Assembly (NCBI GenBank): GCA_029880855.1
Contig: JAOUNS010000020.1
Coordinates: 1-64,000, forward strand
DNA: 64,000 bases
Direction: 5' to 3'
Source of the DNA: Gammaproteobacteria bacterium
GTDB lineage: Bacteria > Pseudomonadota > Gammaproteobacteria > UBA6429 > Thiohalophilaceae
The notes under the pieces are model-generated. The model ran no database searches. It had not been told where the DNA came from and was given only the letters and a program-made list of their open reading frames with translations. Each line of letters opens with the position of its first letter. Within the stretch, counting starts at the first letter, position 1. This document shows, piece after piece, positions 63,976 to 64,000 of this stretch. Both the position numbers and the translations under genes were made by a program.

Positions 63976-64000
63976 CGAAAACCAGAAACACACATAACAC

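Overview
The window looks like a chromosomal segment of a gammaproteobacterium with moderate GC content. The evidence is the rpsU-yqeY-dnaG-rpoD order, a TIGR02647 protein, an FNR of the E. coli type, and plsY divergent from folB-folK. Denitrification-type genes, a haem-based c-di-GMP sensor and many envelope proteins suggest a facultatively anaerobic environmental bacterium. I cannot name the genus.

Layout. 1-4.3 kb: AT-richer accessory DNA with a degenerate repeat, small membrane proteins and a DUF4157 (eCIS-associated) protein followed by a lipoprotein. 4.4-12 kb: a cyclopropane fatty acid synthase, an orphan PhnD-like binding protein, a TPM-domain protein, and kptA followed by a small AAA-like ATPase overlapping an arrestin-fold membrane protein. 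12-26.5 kb: an anaerobic block. It holds a globin-coupled PAS/GGDEF/EAL protein, then a minus-strand nitrate reductase operon (diheme cytochrome lipoprotein, NapA, NapG, NapH, a second NapG, an Ig-like membrane protein, a polyferredoxin and NapF) preceded by an FNR box, fnr itself, and divergent moaA. No napB, napC or napD is present. 26.5-31.8 kb: transporters, small envelope proteins and tsaD. 31.8-37 kb: the macromolecular-synthesis operon.

37-43.4 kb is the most unusual part. A tRNA-Ile(CAU) gene is split by a 248-nt group I intron in its anticodon loop. It is followed by two tandem units carrying the tRNA 3' end. About 4 kb later, the 3' half of the intron plus part of the tRNA 3' exon is fused to a truncated copy of a ceramidase-like gene whose intact paralogue lies 1.1 kb further on. 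The dnaG gene just upstream is also a mosaic: its C-terminal third is AT-rich and foreign-looking, and a remnant of what appears to be the original C-terminus survives after the stop codon.

43.4-64 kb: a second PhnD-like protein, a probable PilZ-like protein, a DUF255 thioredoxin-fold protein, a TetR-controlled MMPL / LolA-like / outer-membrane operon with a clear palindromic operator, a minus-strand run of small envelope and stress genes, and plsY, folB and folK. No CRISPR array, intact transposase, integrase or prophage was seen. All names rest on reading motifs by eye, without database searches.
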